This document shows, in pieces, positions 9,567 through 17,570 of a stretch of 19,234 nt of DNA. Numbering within the stretch: the stretch's first letter is position 1; each line of letters starts with the position of its first letter. The notes beneath the pieces were generated by a model. That model ran no database searches. It was given only the letters and a program-made list of their open reading frames with translations, and was not told the origin of the DNA. The stretch is from the NCBI GenBank assembly GCA_001311805.1, contig BBCA01000052.1:1-19234 (forward strand). Direction: 5' to 3'. The DNA is from Lentibacillus juripiscarius JCM 12147. GTDB taxonomy: Bacteria > Bacillota > Bacilli > Bacillales_D > Amphibacillaceae. The position numbers and the translations under genes are program-made.

Positions 9567-9598
9567 AATCTATAAAACTCCTTCCCTTATACACTATA

Positions 9599-9627
9599 AC
9601 TATACTAAAAATAGCCCAGGAAGTAAA
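9599..9627 (-). promoter_or_regulatory. SigA promoter of yeaC-yeaD-yebA
   Basis: On the minus strand TTTACT (9627-9622) and TATAGT (9604-9599) are separated by exactly 17 bp. The start site would fall about 25 bp before the yeaC ribosome binding site (9579-9587). Confidence 0.6.
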
Positions 9628-9686
9628 AGCAGACTTTTTATCAATTACTTCCATGTTAAGTGCTAGATTAACAGTATTTACAGACC

Positions 9687-9732
9687 AAGTATTAAAAAAC
9701 ACCTGCACCGCGGATGACGGTAAAAAATACTT
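9687..9732. other. Inverted repeat between amidase and yeaC, possible weak terminator
   Basis: AAGTATT (9687-9693) and AATACTT (9726-9732) form outer arms, with A runs next to them and ACCG/CGGT inside. It lies in the gap 9628-9783 between the amidase stop and the yeaC promoter. It could end amidase transcription, but the stem is interrupted and AT-rich. I see no gene in this gap. Confidence 0.3.
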
Positions 9733-9783
9733 AATTGCCTCCGTCACGTTCTTAGCGGCACAGGCGGGATTCAGGGTCCTTTT

Positions 9784-11277
9784 TCACTCAGGCAGCATTG
9801 GATTCCTCTTCATACCGGCCCAAATATCCGATTGCTCCAGCTGATAGGCCAATTGCAGCAATTTGTCTTCCCGGCCTTTAGATGCAACCACCTGTACTCC
9901 AAGCGGCAGCCCTTTATCCGATACATGGACCGGAACTGACATGGCAGGCTGACCAGTCAGATTCGCCAATTGGGTGAACGGCGTATATGTAAGACTCGGC
10001 AGAAAATGTCCCAAATAATTTGCTGCTGTTCCTCTTTTTTGTATCGGTCATCTTTTTCCGCCAGTATGCCTGTTCCTCAGGTGAGTGGGACAGTTCCCCT
10101 ACCTCTGGGGCCGTATACGCTGTGGTTGGTGTAATGAAAAAGTCATACGTCTGGTGGAGCGTCTCCATCTTTGCTGCAGCTGTATCCCAAGCAGCCAGAC
10201 TTGATGAAAATCTCGCCGCCGACACTGATTTCCCAGCCTCATGCATCATCCACGTCTCTATCTCCACATCTTCAGGCGTTAGTTCTCTTCCCAGCGCCTG
10301 CTCCAGCTGTTGGGTAACAGAAGCTATTTCACCGCTGTTCATCACATAATAATGCTGCATCAGCTTCATGCCATCTACCGCGTGTCCGGTTTCTTCCACA
10401 ACATGACCGGCCTTTTCCAGCCACCGGACTGTTTTCCGGACTGCTTCGTTTGCATCATCTGAAACGGGTGTTCCAACCGGGGATTGCGTTGTGAAAGCAA
10501 TACGAAGCGGACGCCCCAATCGCTCGCTCGATTGCTCCAGGCTGCTTCGTTCCAGAAGTGGTGTGTGGAATGCTGCTTCAGGCTGAACCACTTGCAGAAC
10601 ATCAAGCAGTGCCGCACTGTCACGCACACTCCGGCTCAAAACAAAGTCAATCGACGCTCCTTGCCATTGCCGGCCCGCACCAGGTCCGACGGGGGTGCGT
10701 CCGCGTGTCGTTTTAGTCCGAACAATCCAGTGAACGAAGCCGGGATGCGAATTGAACCGCCTCCATCACTTGCTCCTGCTGCCGGGACAACGCCTGAAGC
10801 AATCGCAGCGGCCGTGCCACCACTGGAACCACCTGGTGAGTGATTAGTGTTCCATGGATTCCTTGATGGTCCATACAGGGCAGGCTCTGTTATATTTTTC
10901 AGCCCGAATTCCGGGGTGTTTGTATGCCCCATCATGAGAAACCCTGCTTCCCGCAGTTTATTCACATAATTGGAATCATTTTCACTGATTGTATTCGCCA
11001 GCAATCCGGACGACGACGTGATCGGTTCTCCTGCCAGTGACTGAGACAAATTTTTCAGCAAAAATGGCACACCGGCAAAGGGCTGTCCACTCTTAACATT
11101 TTCCGCTTCAGCCAGCACCCGACTTTTTCTCTCATGGACAACAGCATTTAAGGATGGATTGACTTCCTCCAGACGCTGAAAGGCCATTTCCAGCAGTTTA
11201 CGCGGGTGTATCTCATTCATCTGCAGCAATTCAGCCATATCTGTTGCCTGCAGCCGTGCATACGTTTCAAACTTCAT
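9784..11277 (-). CDS. Amidase signature family protein, NylA-like (frameshifted in this sequence)
   Basis: A cytoplasmic amidase of the GatA/NylA signature family. The catalytic Ser-cisSer-Lys triad is visible: Lys75 in PFLLKNLSQS, Ser151 in SPGGSSGGTAAA, and Ser175 in DGGGSIRIPAS. Spacings (76 and 24 residues) match the family. The sequence tracks 6-aminohexanoate cyclic dimer hydrolases in several segments (GFLMMGHTNTPEFG, LSRSVRDSAALLDV, GQPAMSVPV), but many family members with other substrates look alike, so the substrate is unknown. The start is the ATG at 11277 behind AGGGGG. Three losses break it (G at 10710, T runs 10053-10057 and 10019-10021). Restored length is 1497 bp, 498 aa. The usual GTDTGGS signature reads GASDGGGS here. 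It follows the ger operon by 90 bp but seems to have its own promoter. Confidence 0.88.
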
Positions 11278-11308
11278 CCAAATTCCCCCTGTTCAACTAA
11301 TATCCTCC

Positions 11309-11317
11309 ATTGTACCA
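11309..11317 (-). promoter_or_regulatory. Candidate extended -10 promoter of the amidase gene
   Basis: On the minus strand TGG directly precedes TACAAT (11314-11309), an extended -10 element about 32 bp before the amidase ATG. No good -35 is present at 16-18 bp. It lies in the 90-bp gap after the small ger-linked gene. Confidence 0.35.
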
Positions 11318-11367
11318 TGGGGTTGCATGATTTCCGACTGAGTAACGTATGAATTTGGCATCCCCTA

Positions 11368-11517
11368 TTACCCCTTATTCTCTTTCTTCCAGGGCGGATC
11401 CCCGTGCTGATGAAGCTTTTGGTTCACTTTATAGATGGTGTACGGGATGATGAAAACGAAAAGTGCATTGAGAAACACCCACACATCCGGAATCCTGTCT
11501 AGCAGCATACTCCACAT
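11368..11517 (-). CDS. Small single-span membrane protein at the end of the ger operon, 49 aa
   Basis: An intact 50-codon frame starts at the ATG at 11517 and ends TAA TAG. It has AAGGGGG seven bases upstream of the start, and only 12 bases separate it from the gerC stop. The protein starts MWSMLLDRIPDVWVFLNALF, has one hydrophobic span (about residues 11-29) and ends in a basic, hydrophilic tail (KLHQHGDPPWKKENKG). Topology by the positive-inside rule is N-out, C-in. I do not recognise the family. Short membrane proteins linked to ger operons (for example GerD-type or 2-Duf proteins) are known modulators of receptors, so an accessory role is a reasonable inference. It is one of the few genes here without a frameshift. 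Confidence 0.75.
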   Translation of the reverse strand: MWSMLLDRIPDVWVFLNALFVFIIPYTIYKVNQKLHQHGDPPWKKENKG

Positions 11518-11529
11518 GCCTTTTCCCCC

Positions 11530-12693
11530 TTACTGCTTTGTCTGGTCGGCAGCACCCGTGGAATGGATGGTTACATTCGCTGCAGCATCGATGCTCGCTT
11601 TGGCAAAAAAATTGTCGCCGCGATCCCAATCCTTCCTGACTTTCTGCCATAAACCATAGTGATGTTTATGCAGATTCCGACCAATCCCGATAAAATCTGC
11701 TTTCCATTCGTTCTGGGCTTTTTGGATGGTTGTGTTCATCATCTGTTCCATTTTCTTTTCCGCTTTCTTTTCGATCGCACGGATTCTCCCATTCGTCCGT
11801 ACACTCCTAGTGGCAAATGTCTCGGAGACTTTCGCCTCGACTTCGGTGCTGATGGAAACATTAATAGCCGATTTCGCTTTAGCGCGGATATCCATCGAAC
11901 TATTCACCTGCATGAGTTCCAATGTTATAGTCTGGTCATCTAGCTCCACCTTAACCGTTCCGCTGTTTGTTTCACCAGTTATGAAATTGTAGCCCTTTGT
12001 TTCTTTTGCGTTCATTGTTCCAGCCATCCGGTTTTTATGGCCATGGAAAACAACCGCCCCCTGGTACTTAATTGAATTGCCTTTTTGGCGATTTTTGGGA
12101 CTATATAGCTTTTTTACCTAACAGATTTTCATGCAATTCCCCAATCCGGAGAGGTTGAATGTTACCCGCATACTTAAAACTGTTGTCCATTACCGATTGA
12201 ATATGCATGACAGGCAGTTTTTCATTTTCCGGGGTGATGTTCAATATCCCGGATGCATTTTCCTCAGCAATGACTACACTGACCCCCCGGCGCATTTCAT
12301 GATCACGGATAAACAGATCCATCACGCTTTCAAACAGCTTGGTTTTTGCCAATTCACTCGAAACGGCAATCAGTTTCATATGCGGCAAATAAGGTGAGCG
12401 GCTCGTCATTGCTGCCATCTCCCGTTCAATTGCAATTAGGCTTTTACCGGACGCTGCTACATTGGCAAAAGCCGGTTTTGCCCCGACGCTTGGCTTGGCG
12501 CGCCCAAACCGGAGGGTACGACAAATTGATTGGTCAGCTTAATCTTGTTTTCCTCTGTACCCTCATCCGGCAAATCTAGCGCAGCACCGACGACAAAGCC
12601 GCGATCTTCTATTTCCACCCGGTCCCAGCATCCGGCCAGGGGTATGACCACCAGCACAGCCGGAAGCAGACAAAGTCGTTTAAGATGGATCAT
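11530..12693 (-). CDS. gerC: Spore germinant receptor C subunit, lipoprotein (frameshifted in this sequence)
   Basis: A Ger(x)C family lipoprotein anchored to the outer face of the spore inner membrane and part of the GerA-B-C nutrient receptor. It has a lipoprotein signal ending in LAGC (Cys22), then WDRVEIEDRGFVVGAALD, which is typical of the family. The C-terminal domain includes GYNFITGETNSGTVKV and a long helix around EKKAEKKMEQMMNTTI. I chose the ATG at 12693, which gives a normal signal peptide; a GTG at 12705 is an alternative. It overlaps the end of gerB by 14 bp. Three losses break the frame (T runs 12476-12479 and 12110-12115, C run 12057-12061). Restored length is 388 aa. The small membrane protein follows directly. 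Which nutrient is sensed cannot be read from the sequence. Confidence 0.93.
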
Positions 12694-13787
12694 TTCTTTT
12701 CCCACCCCTCACCTTTAAAACTATAAAAAGCAGAACTGTAACAGAAATAGTAATGGCATACCCGTATACGCTCACAATTGTACCGAATACGGCGATTTCA
12801 TTTACGTTTTGCGGGAGCATACCGACAATATAAACCAGTGGAGACAGTGTGAAAATCAGCTGCATTTTGCGGTTCTTTTAAACATGGAGTTCAGCGCAAA
12901 CACAGCACTATCCAACGCCATGATGCACGTATTAAAAATAGCCATGATCCAAATGACAAAAACAATGATTCAAATCGCTCAAAAAACCCGCCAGGTATCT
13001 CTACATCTTTTGCCAGCTCGACAGTAGGATATTGCAGGTTCCCAGCGGCTAGGTTGCCGAACACACCAATGCACATAATATAAATCATGATATACAACAA
13101 AACTGCAGTCACCATGCCGGCAGCAGCTTTCTTTGGAACGTTAGCAGGGCTTTTCACCAGGGAAGTGTAGAATAATAGGAATCCAAACCCCATAAACGAA
13201 AAGGCGCTCTGCTTAAATGCATCCCATTGACCGCTGTAGCCTGTCGTCAATACCGGGAGCATATTGCCTGGTTCAAACAGGCCGGTGGTAAACAGTACCA
13301 GGAGCAAGGAAATAAATACAATAAATGGAAAAACATCATATTCAGCCGAAACAGCCCTGCTCTTGACCCGGCAACGGCATAGATAACGATTAATAAAAGG
13401 TAAGGCCGACAACACCAAAAGGCGTTCGGCTGAACAAATACTGTTCGGCAACAGCCGCAATGACGCGAGTCTCATAGGCAGCAATCAACAACCCCTGTAT
13501 GGACAATAGCAATGTTAACACTGTCCCAACAGGCTTTGACGTGATAAATGATGCATAAGAAATAAAGCTTTCTTGCGGAAATTTTGCCGCAAGCTTGGCC
13601 ACCAGCCACGTCAAAAAAACAACAATAGCCCCTCCGATTGCCAGCGGAATAAGCCCATCCGCTCCATTCGTCTGGTCCGCAAGTGTCCTTGGCATGGAAA
13701 GCACCCCGACGCCGACGACAATGGAGGGAATGGCAATGAGAATCTCTTTGTCACTGATTTGATTATCCGCATACTCAAATTTTTCAT
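12680..13787 (-). CDS. gerB: Spore germinant receptor B subunit, APC-type permease (frameshifted in this sequence)
   Basis: GerB family proteins (endospore germination permease, about 10 membrane spans) carry the germinant-binding pocket of nutrient receptors. The restored N-terminus MKKFEYADNQISDKEILIA and the segment VGVGVLSMPRTLA match the family, followed by regular membrane spans including NLAAGNLQYPTVELAKDVEI and the tail LKVRGGKRNDPS. The start ATG at 13787 lies three bases after the gerA stop, with AAAGGAG inside the end of gerA. Five single-base losses break it (T runs 13780-13784 and 12865-12868, A runs 13395-13398, 13329-13333 and 12958-12962). Restored length is 1113 bp, 370 aa, as expected for the family. 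Five losses in 1.1 kb with the reading sense preserved argue for sequence error. Confidence 0.93.
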
Positions 13788-13790
13788 CAG

Positions 13791-15343
13791 CTAGTTTTCT
13801 CCTTTATCTGCGGATTTGTCATCATCAGGCTGTACATAGGATGGACGTTTTGTCCGCATGGTAATCGGCGCACGCAATACTAGGTCTTTCCAATCCTGAA
13901 AGAAACTTGGGGCAAACGGGCTGGAGTACGGCACACCAATGCTTTTTAAATTAACAATATGAATATTGATCATGATGTACACGAGTATGATCCCGTACAA
14001 GCCGAGAAAAGCAGCCGCAAGCATAAAGCCGAACCGGACTAGCCGGAATGAAATGGCTACACTGTATGCCGGGATGGAGAAGGAGGCAATGGCTGTTACT
14101 GCGACGACTATAACCATAATTGGGCTGACCACACCCGCCTGTACAGCGGCATCACCAATAACCAGCCCCCCGACAATCCCGATCGTCTGCCCGATTGTTT
14201 TCGGCAGACGGGCACCAGCTTCCCGCAGGAGTTCCATGGTAAGTCCCATAATGATTGCCTCAATGGCTGCCGGAAATGGGACACCTTCCCGGGTGGCAGC
14301 TATGGAGAAGGCGAGCTTTGATGGAACCATCCCCTGATGATAGGAAACGAGTGCAATATATAAAGAGGGCAGAAACATAGCGAGAAAGGCCGCCCCATAC
14401 CTTAATACGCGAAGAAAGGTGCCAATTAGCCAGCGTTCATAGTAATCTTCCGGTGACTGGAGTGTGTTGCCCAACGTGACAGGCGCAATCAGAACAAACG
14501 GGGTACCATCCAGAATGATTGCAATTTTCCCTTGCAAAAGAGCGGTTGCAACCTTGTCAGGGCGTTCGGTATTCGAAAGCTGCGGAAAGGGGGATAAAAA
14601 GCTGTCCTCAATCCACTGCTCAATAAACCCGGATTCAGGTGCATCATCAAGGTCGATGGTCTCCAGCCGCCGATTGACTTCCTTCAAGATATCCGGGTGA
14701 ACAATCCCCTCCACATAAGACACCACCAGATTTTTTTCGAGCGGCGCCCTACCTGGTGAGTCTGAAACCGTAAATTCGGGTCGCGGATGTTGCGGCGGAT
14801 TAGCATCATGTTCGTGCGCAGATCTTCAATGAATCCTTCACGCGGCCCCCGTATTAGTGTTTCCGTTATAGGTTCCTCGATCGAACGAGTTTCCCATCCT
14901 TTCACATCAAGAATCAGCACCTGACTAATACCGTCTAAATAAAGAATAGCACTGCCGTATAAAAGCGCAAAAGACACTTCATCCAGTGTCTTCCCACGCT
15001 CGACATCGCCAGTTGATACAAGTTCCTTTTCTATTTCATTTAGTAATTCGTTTCTGTTATGGTTTAATTCCTTTTTCTCCGACAACAGCTGCAGATTTTT
15101 CAGCACATTGCTGTTAATTTGCTGTTTGTCCGCCAAACCATCAATGAAGACAACGGCACAACGGTGGTTTTCCTGTCCAAGGGAAAATTTGCGAATGACA
15201 AGATCATTGGGCTTTTCCAGCATCGTTTCAATCGTTTCGAGATTCTTATCCAGGTTTTATTCAAATGATCCGGAAATTCGATCGAAGGTCTTTTGTTTGA
15301 TTGCTGCTTTTGCCTGCGTTTTAAAAAAGGAACCCAACCCCAT
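13791..15343 (-). CDS. gerA: Spore germinant receptor A subunit (frameshifted in this sequence)
   Basis: GerA family subunit of a nutrient germinant receptor in the spore inner membrane. A soluble N-terminal region (about 270 residues, including LLSEKKELNHNRNELLNEIE and VLILDVKGWETRSIEEP) precedes the membrane half. That half has FVLIAPVTLGNTLQSPEDYY, then YHQGMVPSKLAFSIAATREG, GLTMELLREAGARLPKTIGQ and GIVGGLVIGDAAVQAG, all family landmarks. The start ATG at 15343 follows GGGAGG by seven bases. An apparent in-frame TAA near codon 29 disappears if one A is removed (T run 15291-15294) and one added (T run 15255-15258), restoring IKQRPSIEFPDHLNKNL, a normal GerA N-terminus. A third indel, one missing A, is at 14731-14737. 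Restored length is 517 aa. First gene of the operon gerA-gerB-gerC-small protein. Confidence 0.93.
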
Positions 15344-15396
15344 GTTCGTCCCTCCCATTTTTGGCCGTTTCCCTTTGCTTTCCCTGAAACAAAAGA

Positions 15397-15424
15397 TTTA
15401 TACGGTATAAGACTTTACGTACAA
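15397..15424 (-). promoter_or_regulatory. Candidate promoter of the ger operon within a divergent region
   Basis: On the minus strand TTGTAC (15424-15419) and TATAAA (15402-15397) are 16 bp apart. The -10 overlaps a 13-bp palindrome, TTATAC-G-GTATAA (15398-15410), that puts TATAA on both strands. GerA-type operons are normally read by SigG in the forespore, but I do not see a convincing SigG pair at proper spacing, so this assignment is weak. Confidence 0.3.
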
Positions 15425-15465
15425 GCCAAAACTAGCGTTACGAACTTTTGGAGGAGGAAGAGCTA

Positions 15466-15602
15466 ATGACAGGAAAATCGGACATTCTTCCGGCAATGAG
15501 GCTTCCCGGTCTGTCTTTGCTGCATCAGTGTGGGCTGAGAATAAAGACGACTACTGCGGATATGTTTATTGGCGTTCTATTCAGGGCAATCAGGAAAAGT
15601 GA
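15466..15602 (+). CDS. Small ORF of unknown function, about 45-52 aa (frameshifted in this sequence)
   Basis: A very strong ribosome site GGAGGAGG lies about eight bases before the ATG at 15466, so something is translated here. The ATG frame continues poorly, but adding one A to the run 15474-15477 gives MTGKIGHSSGNEASRSVFAA and then SVWAENKDDYCGYVYWRSIQ, ending at TGA 15600-15602 (45 aa). If a second A is also missing just before that stop, the frame runs on to VNKRVIR and TAA at 15622 (52 aa). It is hydrophilic with aromatic residues and one cysteine, has no membrane span, and matches no family I know. It precedes the membrane protein at 15666 and diverges from gerA. Confidence 0.5.
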
Positions 15603-15665
15603 ACAAGCGTGTCATTCGTTAACACTCAATTATTGCAAAGGACAGCCATTCCACTAGGGAAGCGT

Positions 15666-16153
15666 ATGAAAAAGGGTCCGGAAAAAATAGAGATAAACTG
15701 GAAATGTTACTATGGAGCATTGCCCTGCCAGGATTTGGCCAATTATTAAACGGAAAATATGTCAAAGGCATCATGTTTGTTTTTTAGAGATCATTATAAA
15801 TGTGTTGGGGAATTTTAATGAAGTGATTATTTTAAGCTTTCACGGTAATATTCAAGAAGCTGTCCAGCATACTGATTATCAGTGGCTGATGTTCTACCCG
15901 TGTCTTTATTTTTGCAATGTGGGATGCATACCGGGATGCGGAGGGCGTGAGCAGACCATATGCTTTTGTGCCATTTGTATTTGCTGCCTATTTCGTCACA
16001 GTGGGGTTAATTTTTTCCCCTCACTTTACAATTTTTGGAATACTTATTGGGCCCGTGTGGCTTCCCATTATCGGACTCCCAATCGGGCTGATTGTCGGCG
16101 GGCTGATCAGATGGCTATTGCTTAAGCGGATGGACAGCCGAAATGGAATGTAA
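15666..16153 (+). CDS. Multi-span membrane protein of unknown function (frameshifted in this sequence)
   Basis: The restored protein starts MKKGPEKNRDKLEMLLWSIA and continues LPGFGQLLNGKYVKGIMF, a glycine-containing motif seen in small TM2/DUF5683-like membrane proteins. An amphipathic region (GNIQEAVQHTDYQWLMFYPC) then leads to further hydrophobic segments and a C-terminal end LLLKRMDSRNGM. I count about four or five membrane spans in 162-163 residues. The start is the ATG at 15666 behind AGGGA. The frame is broken by a missing A (15682-15687), a missing T (15780-15785) and either one extra or two missing T (15909-15913). Function unknown. It lies next to the ger and dac genes and probably shares a transcript with the small ORF upstream. 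Confidence 0.7.
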
Positions 16154-16156
16154 AAA

Positions 16157-16194
16157 GGATTCTCATGCACGGCTTACATAAGAATCCATTTTTT
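16157..16194. terminator. Bidirectional terminator overlapping the 3' end of dac
   Basis: GGATTCTCATG (16157-16167) pairs with CATAAGAATCC (16177-16187) with one mismatch. A run of T follows on the plus side (16189-16194) and A residues lie on the other (16152-16156). It serves the membrane-protein gene (+) and dac (-). The dac stop codon (16176-16174) lies in its loop. Confidence 0.8.
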
Positions 16195-17357
16195 AGCACT
16201 GTCCTTGCGTTTTTTTCTACGATAAGAATGGAGCACGATGATCATCACAACGAGTCCTGCAGCAGGGATGAGAAAGCCGGAAAAGTTAGCACCCAAAATG
16301 GCATTTTCTTTTGTACCGGGGCTCATAGCTTTGCTGTTCTTTTTCTTTGCCTCCTTTAGCTGAAAGGAGGCAATCGTTTCACCATGACTATCTGTAACCT
16401 TCAATTTTCCATCTGCCTCTGCCCTTTTCGTAAGCTGCTCATTCCGTTCATGCGTAAATGTGAGCTTTTCCGAAGCCTGGTATGTCCGGTTATCTATTTT
16501 GAATGAGGTCCCTTTGGCTATGGCCGAATGGGTAAAGGTAGAAAATCCGTAGTCCAAAAGCTTTTTCGTATCGTCGTATGCCTTTGACTGAAAATTGGAG
16601 TCCAGTGTGATGGCGATCAGGCTAAGATCATCCCGTTCAGCTGTTGTCGCCAGCGTGAATCCGGACTGATCCACAAACCGGTTTTCCCGCCTGTTACCCC
16701 TTCATAAGGCATCTGGCGCATCATTTTATGATGGGTCAGCAATGTCGTATCCCAGGATGCTCCATTCCATTCAAGTTCCACTGTCCCAAAAATGTTTCGA
16801 AACACATCATTCCTGATGGCATACTGCGTAATCTTAGCCAAATCACTTGCGGTGGTAACATGGTCCGGGTCAAATAGGCCATGCGGATTTTCAAAATGTG
16901 TATCCTGAACGCCGACTTTTTTCTTTAAATATGCATTTAAATCTGAGGCGAATTTATCTACGCTGCCGCTTAGATGTTCGGCTATGGCAACACCTGCATC
17001 ATTGCCGGAATTAATCAAAAGCCCCTGGATCAGTTTCTTCAGTGTCACTTTTTCTCCTTTTTCAAGATACACTCTAGTTCCATCGATATTTCTAGCCTTT
17101 TCACTGACCATCGCAATGCTATCCAGATCCCCATTCTCAATGGCGTAAATGGCTGTTGCGATTTTAGTTAAACTGGCAGGGTACATTGCATCATTAGCAT
17201 GTTTGGCAAAAAGAATATCACCAGTGTCTGCGTCCATCATGACAGCCGCTTTACTTGTTAAAGACGGGGGCCCGGTATCCGATGCTGCTTGTACCGTTGA
17301 CGTGAAGAGCGGACTTGCGATTATACTGATTAGTAATAGTAAAAACAGTTTTTTCAT
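16174..17357 (-). CDS. D-alanyl-D-alanine carboxypeptidase, PBP5-type (frameshifted in this sequence)
   Basis: A low-molecular-weight penicillin-binding protein that removes the terminal D-Ala from peptidoglycan stem peptides outside the membrane. The signal peptide ends near TVQA (about residue 24). The three active-site motifs are present: SLTK (Ser62-Lys65), SGN (Ser117-Asn119) and KTG in VTGGKTG (Lys225). A C-terminal PBP5-like beta domain follows, then a hydrophobic anchor (FLIPAAGLVVMIIVL) and a basic tail. One T is missing at the A run 16675-16677, just after the KTG motif. Restored length is 394 aa. The start is the ATG at 17357 after AAGGTG. The membrane-span anchor differs from the amphipathic anchor of classic PBP5. 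I cannot decide between dacA, dacF and paralogues, so no symbol is given. Confidence 0.92.
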
Positions 17358-17424
17358 GATTACACCTTGTTTCTATAAAGATCCTTGTCTATTTTAAAAT
17401 GATTTTTGTCTTTATACAGCAGGA

Positions 17425-17453
17425 TTGACTTAATTGTAATGGAATTTTAATAT
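17425..17453 (+). promoter_or_regulatory. SigA promoter of fetA-fetB with overlapping inverted repeat
   Basis: TTGACT (17425-17430) and TAATAT (17448-17453) are exactly 17 bp apart, about 114 bp before the fetA start. The -10 lies inside an 18-bp inverted repeat, TGGAAT-N6-ATTCCA (17440-17457), which is well placed to be a repressor operator. The remaining intergenic stretch 17358-17424 carries the dac leader; I see no convincing dac promoter. Confidence 0.65.
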
Positions 17454-17477
17454 TCCACATGGGGCAGCCGAACTTGA

Positions 17478-17570
17478 ATGGGAAAATTATGTTATATCCA
17501 AGGCGAATTTGATTGCCGTTGGACAGGAAAGAATAAACGCATAATTATTAAAGGACGTGTTTGCAGATGA
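17478..17570 (+). CDS. Possible 30-aa upstream ORF overlapping fetA
   Basis: An ATG at 17478 opens 30 codons (MGKLCYIQGEFDCRWTGKNK, then RIIIKGRVCR) and stops at TGA 17568-17570, overlapping the fetA ATG as ATGA. That coupling geometry is used elsewhere in this window. Against it, there is no clear ribosome site before the ATG and no family resemblance. It contains three cysteines and many basic residues. It may be chance. Confidence 0.2.
   Translation: MGKLCYIQGEFDCRWTGKNKRIIIKGRVCR

Noticed and set aside
13966..14337. 123-aa ORF antisense to gerA
   Set aside because: Low-complexity Ala/Thr/Pro composition typical of the antisense frame of a membrane protein gene.
15360..15425. SigG or SigF promoter for gerA
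   Set aside because: CGTATAA-like -10 sequences exist but no matching -35 at 14-18 bp; not supportable.
17358..17424. dac promoter or metal box in the intergenic region
   Set aside because: Only poor -35/-10 matches on the minus strand (best -35 TTACAA), so not reported as a feature.
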